A stretch of DNA of 64,000 bases from Apus apus (Eukaryota; Chordata; Aves; Apodiformes; Apodidae): assembly GCF_020740795.1 (NCBI RefSeq), contig NC_067283.1:895659-959658 (forward strand), read 5' to 3'. The notes under the pieces are model-generated. The model saw only the letters and a program-made list of their open reading frames with translations, was not told where the DNA came from and did no database searches. Positions 21,001 to 27,500 of the stretch are shown here, in pieces. Positions within the stretch are counted from its first letter, which is position 1; every line of letters begins with the position of its first letter. The position numbers and the translations under genes were made by a program.

Positions 21001-21358
21001 GGGGTGGCCTGGGCAGGGCTGGGGGAAGGGTTGGACTGAATGATCTAAAGGTCTTTTCTAACCCAAAGAAATCTGTGTTTCTGTGGGTCACATTTGGGCA
21101 GGTTTTTCCTTGGGAAGGTTGGGAAGGTCTGTGTTGTTTTTTTTTTCAGGGAAAAAGCTTTTGCAGGTGACAATTCTGCTCTGCAAACCGAGCTCACCTT
21201 AACCATCCTTTCTGGTTCTCTGTTGCCAGCGCATGTTCAGCAGAGCCACGTCCTCCCTCAAGCAAATGCACAAGAAGCCCGGGCTCCTCACACCTGCTGG
21301 GAAGAAGAATAAAAGTGCCCTTTCTGCAGGTCACATATCAGGTGTGAGCTCAGTCTGA
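1..21358 (+). CDS. KIF9: KIF9, kinesin-9 family motor, 3' part of gene (spliced, 5' truncated by window)
   Basis: The visible exons splice to 587 codons plus stop. They begin just before the kinesin switch II signature DLAGSE and continue through [15 protein letters not shown], the end of the motor domain, the neck, a coiled-coil stalk and a KIF9-type tail. Human KIF9 is about 790 residues, so roughly the first 200 residues (P-loop, switch I) lie upstream. Kinesin-9 is a microtubule plus-end ATPase of motile cilia and sperm flagella, located at the central-pair apparatus. Every exon joins in frame with AG/GT splice sites, and the order of blocks ([12 protein letters not shown], ...[22 protein letters not shown] split over two exons, [41 protein letters not shown]) follows the vertebrate KIF9 protein as I remember it. 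SETD2 follows on the same strand, as in other vertebrates. There is no sign of pseudogene damage. Confidence 0.96.
93..185 (+). CDS. KIF9: KIF9 exon: switch II (DLAGSE)
   Basis: The acceptor ttctttcccctctcag ends at 92 and the donor GTAAGT starts at 186. The 31 codons contain [18 protein letters not shown], the switch II region that couples ATP hydrolysis to microtubule binding in all kinesins. An AG at 104-105 would give a shorter exon, but then the preceding exon would read through a TGA, so the start at 93 is preferred. Confidence 0.9.
521..1046 (-). mobile_element. CR1 LINE 3' fragment, subfamily A, near full for its type
   Basis: It is antisense to KIF9. The tail 'tcatagagtcatggaattgttctgg' is at the left, and the body shared with eight other copies here runs to 'caggattccagatgcc' at the right. 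CR1 is the dominant avian LINE; copies are 5' truncated and lack poly-A. Confidence 0.9.
1370..1517 (+). CDS. KIF9: KIF9 exon: kinesin alpha4/L12 region
   Basis: The acceptor cccttgcag ends at 1369 and the donor GTAAGA starts at 1518. It encodes [20 protein letters not shown] and then the [17 protein letters not shown] block, the kinesin core microtubule-binding helix region. It ends after the first base of a Gly codon. Confidence 0.96.
1668..1952 (+). mobile_element. CR1 LINE 3' fragment, subfamily B
   Basis: Sense copy ending in the tail 'gttctatgattccatga'. The body has the 'gttgaagggcaggttggatggggcttggagcagcc' type core shared by about 20 copies here. Confidence 0.9.
2250..2722 (-). mobile_element. 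CR1 LINE 3' fragment, subfamily B
   Basis: Antisense copy starting at 'aatcccagcctggtttggg'. With the sense copy at 1668-1952 it forms an inverted repeat about 300 bp apart in the same KIF9 intron. Confidence 0.9.
3032..3096 (+). CDS. KIF9: KIF9 exon: end of motor core
   Basis: The acceptor tttttccccag ends at 3031 and the donor GTAAGT starts at 3097. It completes the split Gly codon and reads [20 protein letters not shown], the strand and loop near the end of the motor core. It is 65 nt long and ends in phase 0. Confidence 0.95.
3275..3815 (-). mobile_element. CR1 LINE 3' fragment, subfamily B
   Basis: Antisense copy with a complete tail (tcatagaatcatagaatgg). It is one of the longer B copies, extending into the 'gctccaggtggggtctcacc' part of the body. 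Confidence 0.9.
4635..4712 (+). CDS. KIF9: KIF9 exon: motor C-terminus and neck
   Basis: The acceptor tgtttttcag ends at 4634 and the donor GTGCGT starts at 4713. It reads [20 protein letters not shown], matching the KIF9 sequence that closes the motor domain and starts the neck. An antisense CR1 copy upstream (3275-3815) and a sense copy just downstream (4762-5097) form an inverted pair around this exon. Confidence 0.95.
4762..5097 (+). mobile_element. CR1 LINE 3' fragment, subfamily B
   Basis: Sense copy starting at the 'gggcctgaagaggctccagg' part and ending 'cagtctgggattcta'. It lies 50 bp after a KIF9 exon. Confidence 0.9.
5534..5653 (+). mobile_element. CR1 LINE tail, short
   Basis: About 120 bp of sense 3' tail ending 'ccaacccaaaccattctatgac', more diverged than its neighbours. 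Confidence 0.85.
5828..6427 (+). mobile_element. CR1 LINE 3' fragment, older subfamily C
   Basis: Sense copy of about 600 bp with the 'gtgacaggacaaggggcaatgggcacaa' and 'agagccctgggacaggctgc' blocks. This subfamily differs from A and B and its copies are more diverged. Confidence 0.88.
6602..6670 (+). CDS. KIF9: KIF9 exon: neck/coiled coil
   Basis: The acceptor ttccctgctag ends at 6601 and the donor GTGAGG starts at 6671. The 23 codons contain [17 protein letters not shown], the KIF9 neck helix. Confidence 0.95.
6957..7329 (+). mobile_element. CR1 LINE 3' fragment, subfamily A
   Basis: Sense copy starting at 'ccagcctggagccaaggagg' and ending 'caattccttgattctctgactc'. It is nearly identical to the other A copies over the shared part. 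Confidence 0.9.
7461..7565 (+). CDS. KIF9: KIF9 exon: post-neck segment
   Basis: The acceptor ttctttctccag ends at 7460 and the donor GTAAGT starts at 7566. Its 35 codons include a variable Pro-rich stretch followed by the conserved [20 protein letters not shown] segment. Confidence 0.95.
8312..8748 (+). mobile_element. CR1 LINE 3' fragment, subfamily B
   Basis: Sense copy in the KIF9 intron upstream of the 56-nt exon, ending 'ccagggattctctgattcta'. Confidence 0.9.
9099..9154 (+). CDS. KIF9: KIF9 exon (56 nt)
   Basis: The acceptor gtttccctcag ends at 9098 and the donor GTAAGA starts at 9155. It reads [18 protein letters not shown] and ends two bases into a Ser codon. A sense CR1 copy (8312-8748) and an antisense copy (9368-9722) flank this small exon. 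Confidence 0.93.
9241..9365 (+). mobile_element. CR1 LINE internal fragment, sense, joined to inverted copy
   Basis: It contains 'ggagctgttggagtgagtccagaggagcc...gatgatgggagggctggag', an internal B sequence in sense orientation. It stops abruptly and is followed within a few bases by antisense B sequence. Confidence 0.75.
9368..9722 (-). mobile_element. CR1 LINE 3' fragment, subfamily B, tail missing
   Basis: Antisense copy beginning inside the element at 'gggacacctcccagcagcccagg'. The usual tail (about 70 bp) is absent, replaced by the sense fragment at 9241-9365. Confidence 0.88.
9916..10015 (+). mobile_element. CR1 LINE tail, short
   Basis: About 100 bp of sense B tail ending 'ccaacccaaaccactctgtg'. 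Confidence 0.87.
10167..10257 (+). CDS. KIF9: KIF9 exon: YILIDRNDF block
   Basis: The acceptor ctgttttctcccccag ends at 10166 and the donor GTAATC starts at 10258. It encodes [20 protein letters not shown] and then [10 protein letters not shown]. The IDRNDF core is a KIF9 hallmark shared with mammals. Confidence 0.94.
10258..11237 (+). other. KIF9 intron without recognisable repeats
   Basis: This intron of almost 1 kb is one of the few in KIF9 free of CR1. I see no gene or structured RNA in it. Confidence 0.6.
11238..11368 (+). CDS. KIF9: KIF9 exon: acidic then basic linker
   Basis: The acceptor ctatttccag ends at 11237 and the donor GTGAGT starts at 11369. It begins [20 protein letters not shown], turns Ser-rich, and ends in a basic [13 protein letters not shown] stretch. 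The start matches mammalian KIF9 and the rest is a poorly conserved linker. Confidence 0.92.
11602..11650 (-). mobile_element. CR1 LINE tail remnant
   Basis: 'catagaatcccaggctggtttgggtgggaaggga' is an antisense CR1 tail cut off after about 45 bp. Confidence 0.75.
12036..12822 (+). mobile_element. CR1 LINE fragment, subfamily C, longest copy in window
   Basis: About 790 bp in sense orientation, starting in the last part of the element's second reading frame ('cagcaagggcaagtgcagggtc', 'gtggccaagaaggccaatgg') and ending 'tggttctatgactctatgat'. The reading frame is broken and no reverse transcriptase motif remains. Confidence 0.9.
12969..13151 (+). CDS. KIF9: KIF9 exon: acidic linker
   Basis: The acceptor cccctgtcag ends at 12968 and the donor GTGAGC starts at 13152. 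The only open frame compatible with the preceding phase gives an acidic linker that includes [20 protein letters not shown]. Sequence similarity to mammals is weak here, so the call rests on phase, splice sites and position between recognised exons. Confidence 0.87.
13482..13995 (-). mobile_element. CR1 LINE 3' fragment, subfamily A
   Basis: Antisense copy missing only the extreme tail. Its 5' end (right side) is '...ggtgccccctccccagggcccagcac', identical over 26 bases to the 5' end of the copy at 20551. Confidence 0.9.
14038..14092 (+). mobile_element. CR1 LINE tail remnant
   Basis: 'ggttggaccccatgatcttaaagatcttttccaacc' is a sense CR1 tail of about 55 bp, close to the 5' end of the antisense A copy and 240 bp before a KIF9 exon. 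Confidence 0.75.
14334..14542 (+). CDS. KIF9: KIF9 exon: stalk coiled coil
   Basis: The acceptor acttctctcccag ends at 14333 and the donor GTAACT starts at 14543. It encodes [30 protein letters not shown] and a Lys/Glu-rich helix, the conserved KIF9 stalk. The reading frame stays open from here through the next 450 nt of intron, into an antisense CR1 copy. Confidence 0.95.
14608..14915 (-). mobile_element. CR1 LINE 3' fragment, subfamily B
   Basis: Antisense copy starting 'catcccagactggtttgggtggg', 65 bp after the donor of the KIF9 exon ending at 14542. Confidence 0.9.
15421..15600 (+). CDS. KIF9: KIF9 exon: stalk coiled coil, second part
   Basis: The acceptor ttcttaccctccag ends at 15420 and the donor GTACTT starts at 15601. 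It encodes [20 protein letters not shown] and a heptad-like helix ending DQSRKRLIS, matching the mammalian KIF9 coiled coil. Confidence 0.95.
15932..16312 (-). mobile_element. CR1 LINE 3' fragment, subfamily A, internally deleted
   Basis: Antisense copy whose tail (tcatagaacaatgggattgtttggg) joins directly to 'aaacccctccagggatgg'. About 90 bp present in the other A copies are missing between these points. Confidence 0.88.
16631..17100 (+). mobile_element. CR1 LINE 3' fragment, subfamily B
   Basis: Sense copy starting 'gtgatggagctgttggagag' and ending 'aaaccatctcatgatccta'. Confidence 0.9.
17150..17980. other. CpG-rich unique block inside a KIF9 intron
   Basis: In the intron between the KIF9 exons at 15421 and 18061, this block is GC-rich with many CpG dinucleotides (for example around 17380-17420, 17500-17530 and 17735-17760), unlike the surrounding CpG-poor CR1 and intron sequence. 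Reading frames of about 200 codons are open on both strands, but none is bounded by convincing splice sites or resembles a protein I know. It could be an intragenic CpG island, an alternative promoter or an unrecognised old retroelement. Confidence 0.55.
18061..18176 (+). CDS. KIF9: KIF9 exon: tail motif [16 protein letters not shown]
   Basis: The acceptor tcctctttgctctgcag ends at 18060 and the donor GTGAGT starts at 18177. It encodes [20 protein letters not shown] and [13 protein letters not shown], the most conserved part of the KIF9 tail. Confidence 0.96.
18818..19075 (+). mobile_element. CR1 LINE fragment with internal deletion
   Basis: Sense. An internal CR1 piece ('gtgcccaggtggccaagaaggcc') is followed by the B tail from 'gcagctgtggctgccccatccctgg'; several hundred bases between them are missing. 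Confidence 0.8.
19766..19870 (+). CDS. KIF9: KIF9 exon: tail
   Basis: The acceptor tctttctactggcag ends at 19765 and the donor GTGCCC starts at 19871. It encodes [20 protein letters not shown] and [12 protein letters not shown], aligning with the mammalian penultimate exon. The donor is weak beyond the GT. Confidence 0.92.
20109..20428 (+). mobile_element. CR1 LINE 3' fragment, subfamily B
   Basis: Sense copy ending 'aggctgggattctatgatt'. Confidence 0.9.
20551..21087 (+). mobile_element. CR1 LINE 3' fragment, subfamily A
   Basis: Sense copy of about 537 bp starting 'gtgctgggccctggggaggggg', the reverse complement of the right end of the 13482-13995 copy. It ends 'gaaatctgtgtttctgtggg' 140 bp before the last KIF9 exon. 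Confidence 0.9.
21230..21358 (+). CDS. KIF9: KIF9 last coding exon and stop
   Basis: The acceptor ttctctgttgccag ends at 21229 and the stop TGA is at 21356-21358. It reads [20 protein letters not shown] and then a basic [11 protein letters not shown] tail. This C-terminus is longer than the mammalian one I remember and is likely clade-specific. An AATAAA hexamer lies inside the coding sequence at 21308-21313, 43 nt before the stop codon. Confidence 0.88.
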   Translation, partial: RMFSRATSSLKQMHKKPGLLTPAGKKNKSALSAGHISGVSSV

Positions 21359-21425
21359 ACCAGCCTTCAATCCACAGCGTCACCTCAGCACGTGCCACGT
21401 GTTCCTGTCTGCAAGAGTTGTCAAA

Positions 21426-21445
21426 AATAAACAGCTGGGAATAAA
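21426..21445 (+). terminator. KIF9 polyadenylation signals (two AATAAA)
   Basis: Two canonical AATAAA hexamers at 21426-21431 and 21440-21445 lie about 70-85 nt after the KIF9 stop. They predict a very short 3' UTR ending near 21460, exactly where an antisense CR1 copy begins. A further AATAAA at 22882-22887 could serve a longer isoform. Confidence 0.7.
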
Positions 21446-21455
21446 CAGCTGGAAT

Positions 21456-22025
21456 CAGAGAATCCTAGGAGGGTTTGGGTGGGAAGGGACCTTAGAGACC
21501 ATCCAGTCCCAACCCCCCTGCATGGGCAGGGACACCTCCCAGCAGCCCAGGCTGCTCCAAGCCCCATCCAACCTGCCCTTCAACACTGCCAGGGATGGGG
21601 CAGCCACAGCTTCCCTGGGCAACCTGGGCCAGGCTCTCCCCACCCTCACAGCCCAGAATTTCTCCCTCACATCTCAGCTCCAGCTCCCTCTGCCAGCTGG
21701 AAACCCTTCCCCCTGCTCCCATCCCTCCCTGCCCTTGTCCCAAGCCCCTCCCCAGCTTTCCTGGAGCCCCTTCAGGCACTGGAAGGTGCTCTAAGGTCTC
21801 CCTGGAGCCTTCTCTTCTCCAGGCTGAACACCCCAGCTCTCCCAGCCTGGCTCCAGAGCAGAGCTGCTCCAGCCCTCCCAGCATCTCCGGGGCCTCCTCT
21901 GGCCTCTCTCCAGCAGCTCCATGTCCTTCCTGTGTTGGGGACCCCAGAGCTGTTCCCAGCCCTGCAGGGGGGTCTCAGCAGAGCAGAGGGGACAATCCCC
22001 TCCCTGGTCCTGCTGGTTGCACTGC
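21456..22025 (-). mobile_element. CR1 LINE 3' fragment, subfamily B, long
   Basis: Antisense copy starting at 'tcagagaatcctaggagggtttggg', directly after the KIF9 poly-A signals, and extending to 'tggttgcactgcagatgagc'. Confidence 0.9.
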
Positions 22026-23000
22026 AGATGAGCTTCATAATAATTTGGGGAGCTGGAAGAAGAGCAGTGAAAGCCCTCAAATGTTCCACAGCCATCGGGA
22101 ATACTCATGCTAAAGCCTGGCAACTCTGTGGGATTATTGGAAAACCTGCTGGAAAATCACTGGGGTCACTGGAAAATCCAATGGGGAGTCACTGGTGTTA
22201 CTGGAAAACTTGCTGGTACTTGGCTGGATCTTTATGAGGTGACACTGGCTGGGCCCTGAGTGATGGGACAGGGAACAGACACCTCCCAGTGCTAAAAGCA
22301 GCCACAGGATTCCTGAATTCAGGCATCCCAGGTCAGAGGATTCCCACGTGCTGTCCCTGTTCACATGTGAAACTGGGAGCATTAATGAATCCAAGCTGTT
22401 GGGTTTGGTTTCATCCCTTGCAGGTCACTCGTGTCACCTCAAGGCCAAGTGCTCCCCAGGGCTGCTCTGGGTAACGGCCTCAAAATCACCTTTTCTTTGG
22501 AATTCTCCGTTTCCAAAGGCTGATGGAGCTGCTGGAAATTCAGACCAGGCTGCATTCCCCAGGGAAACGTTTCCATGAGGACTGAGCTCAGCCCCCCTGC
22601 CTCCTTCTCCTCCATCCACCCCTCCTTGGTGCCCACCTGGGTGCTGGTGCCACCCACCCTGTCCCCACGGGTCCCTGTGCTGCTGCTGCCTGTGCCGTGG
22701 TCCCTCACTTGGGAAAAATAACAAACAAAGCCCAACATCTCCGTTTTGGAGGCTGCCAGTGTCGTTTTGGGGCTCCTGTGGGAGCAGGAAGGTTCTACCA
22801 CACCCCAAAAGCAGGTGGGTATCCTGGGGTGCTCTGGCACCATCTCCCTGGAGCAGTCCCTGGGGTTTGGGAAGTTGGTGAAATAAAGTAAGTTTGGGAA
22901 GGACAAGAACAGCCTGTAGCCGTTTTTGGCGGTTTCTCAAATGTGGCCTTGGGGACCTCAGTGTCCTCCTTACAGCAGGGGAGGGGGCCTGGGAGTGGGA
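21460..23000. other. KIF9-SETD2 intergenic spacer, proximal part
   Basis: After an antisense CR1 copy (to about 22025) the sequence is unique. It includes a short degenerate repetition of 'actggaaaa..' at about 22135-22215 and a possible distal AATAAA at 22882. I see no splice-site-bounded exon, tRNA or other RNA gene. Mammals have an NRADD relic in this interval, and nothing resembling a death-domain gene is visible here. Confidence 0.5.
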
Positions 23001-23099
23001 CAATGTCCAGGCTGTGATCCCAGGGATGTCCTGGAGGTGATCCTGGGGGTGTCTGTGATCCTGAGGGGGCTGATGTCCTGGGCTGCAGGTGCCTCAGGA

Positions 23100-24150
23100 T
23101 ACAGCAGATCCCAGTGGTTCCAGTGATCCTGGGGGTGATCCTGGTGTGCCGTGGGTGATCCGGGGTGCTGGTGGTCCTGGAGGTGATCCCAGTGAGATCC
23201 TGGTGTGGTCCCAGTGACCCTGGGGAGATCTTGGTGATCCCGTGGCTGATCCCAGTGTGGTCCCAGTGATCCTGGGAAGGACTTGGTGATCCCGTGGCTG
23301 ATCCCAGTGTGGTCCCAGTGATCCTGGGAAGCACTTGGTGATCCCGTGGCTGATCCCAGTGTGGTCCCAGTCATGCCAGGGAGGTCTCGGTGATCCCGCA
23401 TCTGTTCCTGGTGTGGTCCCAGTGTAGAGTGTGGCCCTGGTGATCCCAGTGGTGATCCCAGTGTCATCCTGCTGTGGCCCAGGTGATCCCAGTGGTGATC
23501 CCAGTGTGATCCTGCTGTGGCCCTGGCGATCCCAGTGGTGATCCCAGTGGTGATCCCAGTGTCATCCTGCTGTGTCCCGGGTGATCCCAGTAGTGATCCC
23601 AGTGAGATCCTGCTGTGGCCCGGGTGATCCCAGTGGTGATCCCAGTGTGATCCTGCTGTGGCCCTGGCGATCCCAGTGCTGATCCCAGTGTCATCCTGCT
23701 GTGGCCCTGGCGATCCCAGTGCTGATCCCAGTGAGATCCTGCTGTGGCCCGGGTGATCCCAGTGGTGATCCCAGTGTGATCCTGCTGTGGCCCTGGTGAT
23801 CCCAGTGGTGATCCCAGTGGCGATCCCAGTGGCGATCCCAGTGCTGATCCCAGTGTGATCCTGCTGTGTCCCGGGTGATCCCAGTAGTGATCCCAGTGAG
23901 ATCCTGCTGTGCCCCGGGTGATCCCAGTGGCGATCCCGGTGCTGATCCCAGTGTCGTCCTGCTGTGCCCCGGGTGATCCCCCGGCTGATCCTGGGGGTCC
24001 CACAGTTCATCCCGCTGTGCTCCCGTCCTCTGCTGTGGCCCTGGCGATCCTGCTGTGATCCCGCCGGTCCCGGCGCTGATCCCGGCGGTCCCGGTGCGGT
24101 CCCGGTGCGGTCCCGGCGCGGTGCCGGCGGTCCCGGTGCGTTCCCGCAGG
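23100..24150. repeat. Nested minisatellite upstream of SETD2 (52-bp and ~43-bp units)
   Basis: From about 23182 to 23440 the unit is 52 bp, with starts at 23233, 23285, 23337 and 23389, exactly 52 bp apart. From about 23440 to 23960 there are about a dozen units near 43 bp ending in 'cctgctgtggcccgg'. Both are built on the 12-mer gtgatcccagtg, which is itself expanded two- to five-fold in some units (for example 23790-23860). Toward 24150 it degrades into GC-rich 'ggtcccggtgc' repeats that merge with the SETD2 CpG island. The consensus lacks stop codons on the minus strand in all frames, which creates long spurious reading frames there. Confidence 0.93.
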
Positions 24151-24227
24151 CCTGCCGGGGGGAGCGGGCCGGGCCGCGGCGGCGCGGCGGGGAGGAGGAG
24201 CCGGGCGGCCGGGGCGGACTCGGCGGC

Positions 24228-24284
24228 GGGCAGGGCAGGGCAGGGCCGGGCCGGGCCGGGCAGGGCCGGGCAGGGCAGGGCGCG
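24228..24284 (+). repeat. GGGCA/GGGCC pentamer array, quadruplex-prone
   Basis: About eleven consecutive pentamers of GGGCA or GGGCC occupy this stretch 180-240 bp before the SETD2 start codon. Four or more G3 runs with 2-nt loops satisfy the usual G-quadruplex pattern on the non-template strand. Confidence 0.8.
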
Positions 24285-24465
24285 GATGGCGGGGCCCCGC
24301 CGGTGGCCGCTGCAGCGCGGGGCCCGCCGGAGGATGTGAGGAGGCGGCGGCGGAGCCCCCGCCGGGCTGGGAGGGCGGAGAGGGGCCTCCCCCGCGGCGC
24401 GGCCCGGCCCGGCCCTGCCCGCCCGAGGGGCCGCGCCTGCCCCCCCGACCAGCGCCCGCCCGACC

Positions 24466-24503
24466 ATGGGGGACTTCTACGACCCGGAGCACCCCACGCC
24501 GGA
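24466..24503 (+). CDS. SETD2: SETD2 coding exon 1
   Basis: It encodes [12 protein letters not shown] plus two bases of a Glu codon, followed by donor GTAAGC at 24504. The ATG has A at -3 and G at +4 (gaccATGG). Human SETD2 has the same sequence after an 11-residue N-terminal extension (initiating MKQLQ); here no in-frame upstream ATG lacks an intervening stop, so translation most likely starts at MGDFY. Confidence 0.94.
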
Positions 24504-27500
24504 GTAAGCGCGGCCCGGCCCCGCCGCTCCCCTGCGCCGCGGCCCGGGGCCTCGCCGGGGGCCCGGCCCAGCCGCCCCGCCGCGGGCCGCCCGCCCCACG
24601 GGGAGCTGCCGGGAGCGGCAGCCGGGCTGGGGGTGGGAGGGGGGAATCCGGAGCCGCTGCCCCCTGCCCCTTCCCTCCTTCCCCCCGGGGCGCGGCGGGC
24701 GGGCGGGAGGGAGGGAGGGGTAGGCCGCACATCCCCGGCCTTGCGTGAGCGGCGCGGCCGGGCGCCGGCGGGGGGAGGCCGGGCGGGGGGGGGGGGGGGG
24801 CGGGAAGGGAGCGGAGCGGCTGGCGCTGCCGGGCCCGCAGTCCCTGCCCTGCCCGCAGTCCCTGCCCTGCCCGCAGTCCCTGCCTGCCCCCGGGCAGCGG
24901 GGCCCGGGGCCTTGCCCGGCGGGGAACCGCGGCGGGGAGGCCGGGGCGCTGAGCGCGGACGTGTCCCGGGCCTCCCCGGGGCGGTGTGTGTGTGTGGGGG
25001 GGGGGGAACGGGGGGGACGGGGACATGTTTCTGCACCTCTTTGCGTGGTGATGATGATGATGATGGTTGTTATTGTTATTTTCCCCCTGGCCCGCGGAGG
25101 AGTTGCCGAGCCCCGCCGTTATTCCTCCCCGCAGCAGCCCCCCCTGCCCTGCCCTGCCCTCCTTTTCTGACAGGACGAAGGCGCCGGGCCGGGCGCGGGG
25201 AGAGCAGCCCCGACGGCCGCTGGACTCCGCTCCTTCTGCAGCGGGGATTTTCACCGACCCCCCCCCCCACCTCGGACATCACGCCAGGGCCACCGGCTCG
25301 AGCGCTTCTCCCGAGCCAGCCCTTCCCTCCCTCCCCGCTGGCAGCCCTGGGGGGGGGGATCCTTCCCCCTCCTCGCCTCCCAGCCCCTCGTTTTCTCATC
25401 GGCTCTTTCGGGTGCTTCCTAAACTCGGCGTGTGCGGTGGCTGCCCGGGGTGGGAGGAGGCAGCCGGCCCGCCCGCAGCACCCCCGGGCGCTGGCTGGGT
25501 TGGAGGCAAAGAGCGAAAAATGGCGTGTTTCGAGCAAGGACGGCAGAGCAAACCTGTTTGGGGTTGGTTTTTGCGTCGTTCCCGTTCTCTTTCCCAGCCG
25601 ACGCTGCTGCCAGTTTCCCGCCGGCGCCCGCCCGGAGGTGGGTTGTGGGTCCCAGCCTTCTAAAATGAGGGAGAGAGGGAGGATTTCGGTTTGGATCCAG
25701 GCTGTGTTTTTGCTGGACGTGGCTCCTGGGGCGGGAGAACCTGGAGCAAGCCCTGCACCTGATCTACCTGAGCTCGACCCCGGCGGGGAGTGACGGTCCC
25801 GTCCTCTGGGACCTTCTGGGTTCAAACCACCTTATTACCCGTCCAGGAAGTTTTAGCCTCGTTTAGTTATTTCACTTTTTTTTTTTTTTTTTTTAACGGA
25901 GAGTGTGAGGGATCCTGTCCTGAGGTGGAACTCGGTGTCAAACCCAAGTGTCACACCCAAGCGTGGTCATGAGAAGCATCCAGGTCGTACCTTGAGCGTC
26001 GCAAACCTGAGCGCTGCCAAGAAGTCAGGGCAGCTTCTCTTAAGCCTTTTATAAAAGAAATACTCATTTTTTGGTCCAGCTTGGGAGTTTTCTTGGGGTG
26101 TGCGTTTCTGGTTGGGTCTCAGGAAGCTGCTGTGGTGTTTTTAGGAGCCTTTTTTCCCCGGAACCTTGGGCGATTTGCTGCGTGTCCCTGTCGCGTTCGC
26201 CGCGTCGTTCATGGGGTGTCTTGCTTAGGACGTGCTCTTCCAGTGCCCGTGCTGTTGTTGGCTTGAGGAGAGGACTGTTTGTGGTAGGTCAGCCATGGTT
26301 TTCTTCAGAGGCAAAGATACCTGGTGGTTCATCATCTCCTTCCCCCCTCTGGAACATCGTGATACTAGAACTGCCCCGTACGGCGCGTGGTGGGTGGATA
26401 TTTCCAAACCGTGGTGGAGACTGTGGTTAAATCCCAGCTGTGATGGCTGTGGGACAGCTGCTGCCACCAGACTCGATGGCTTCTTCCCCCTGTCTCTTAC
26501 CTGCTGGGGGGGTGGGATGAGGAGGCGTGCGCATGGTTTTGTGTTTTGCAGGAGTTGTTTTGTAGCTCGTGGTGTTGGAGCAGTCAGGTGTTGGGGGCTT
26601 GGAGAGCGTTGGGCAGAGCCCGGCGGCGCGAGGGGAGCCTGGCAAACTGTCAGGCTCAGCCTGCTTTTTCAGGGGAATGATTCACAGAATGGCTTGGGTT
26701 GGAAGGGACCTTTAAATATCACGGGCACCGACGTCTGCCCCTGGATGAGGTTGCTCAAAGCCCTGCCCAACCTGATCCTGAGCGCTACCAACAATGGGGC
26801 GTTGTTGTTGCTGAGGTGGAGCTCCACGGTGGCTGTGGGAGGTGGGATCTTGAGCTGAGGAGCTGGACTGCAGGTGACTTGGAAACGTGCTGATGGTGTT
26901 TACCAGGAGTTTTGCTCCTAGCAGAGAAGCTCTATCCAGTTTTCACCTGGTCCGTCCCACTTGACAACTAGAGGTCAGGTTCTTGAGAACTTCAGCATCT
27001 GCCCCAACCAGCTTCTCCTGCCTCTTTGGCTGCTCAGACTGGGACCTCCTGAGCTCAGAGCCACCACCAAGCTCCACACAAGGTCTGCAGCTTCTCCATG
27101 GACTTGTCCAATGCCAACCTGGACCTACTCGATGGATGTTTGCTTCAGTGGCTGTGAGCAGAAGAATCTTCATCTCTTCATGCTGTTGGTGGAGCTGTAG
27201 TGGTGCAGCTGGTCCAGCCTGACCTGGGATGAGTGAGCACTCCCTTGGAGAAGACACCAGCATCATCCCTGCTGTGCATGGAGGGTGGAGGAACCTCCCA
27301 AGCAAGAGACATGCTGGTGGGGTCATTGCCTGGGGCAAGGTGGATTGGGTGGAGAATCCCAAGGAGTCATTCAGCTTGTGCCCACACGTTGTGGTGGAAA
27401 CCAGAGGTGCTGCAGCAGGTTCCCTTGCACATCCTACGGTTGAAAGACATTTATCTTCTGCAGGTTGACCTCCCCAGCTTAAATCCAACCCCATTTTGGG

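Larger units (their letters stand above)
24050..25640 (+). promoter_or_regulatory. CpG island, putative SETD2 promoter, 5' UTR and start of intron 1
   Basis: GC content and CpG density rise sharply here compared with both sides. The block has no TATA box, a GC box (GGGGCGG at 24211-24217), pentameric GGGCA/GGGCC runs (24228-24284) and a 16-G run (24785-24800). It brackets the SETD2 initiator ATG at 24466, as expected for a housekeeping TATA-less promoter. The exact transcription start cannot be read from sequence. Confidence 0.82.

Noticed and set aside
22135-22215. Short 'actggaaaa' repetition as a minisatellite
   Set aside because: Only three or four loosely similar units of irregular spacing, too weak to call a tandem repeat.
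21460-23100. NRADD or another gene between KIF9 and SETD2
   Set aside because: No death-domain or other recognisable coding sequence is visible; only a CR1 copy, unique sequence and tandem repeats.
22970-25036. 688-codon open frame on the minus strand
   Set aside because: It runs through the minisatellite and the CpG island. The repeat consensus has no stop codons on that strand in any frame, and the rest is GC-rich low complexity. No start context, splice sites or similarity support a gene.
24007-25254. 415-codon minus frame and 609-codon plus frame (23964-25793) over the SETD2 promoter
   Set aside because: They overlap each other and SETD2 exon 1 in other phases. Their composition is Pro/Ala/Gly/Arg only, as expected from GC-rich DNA.
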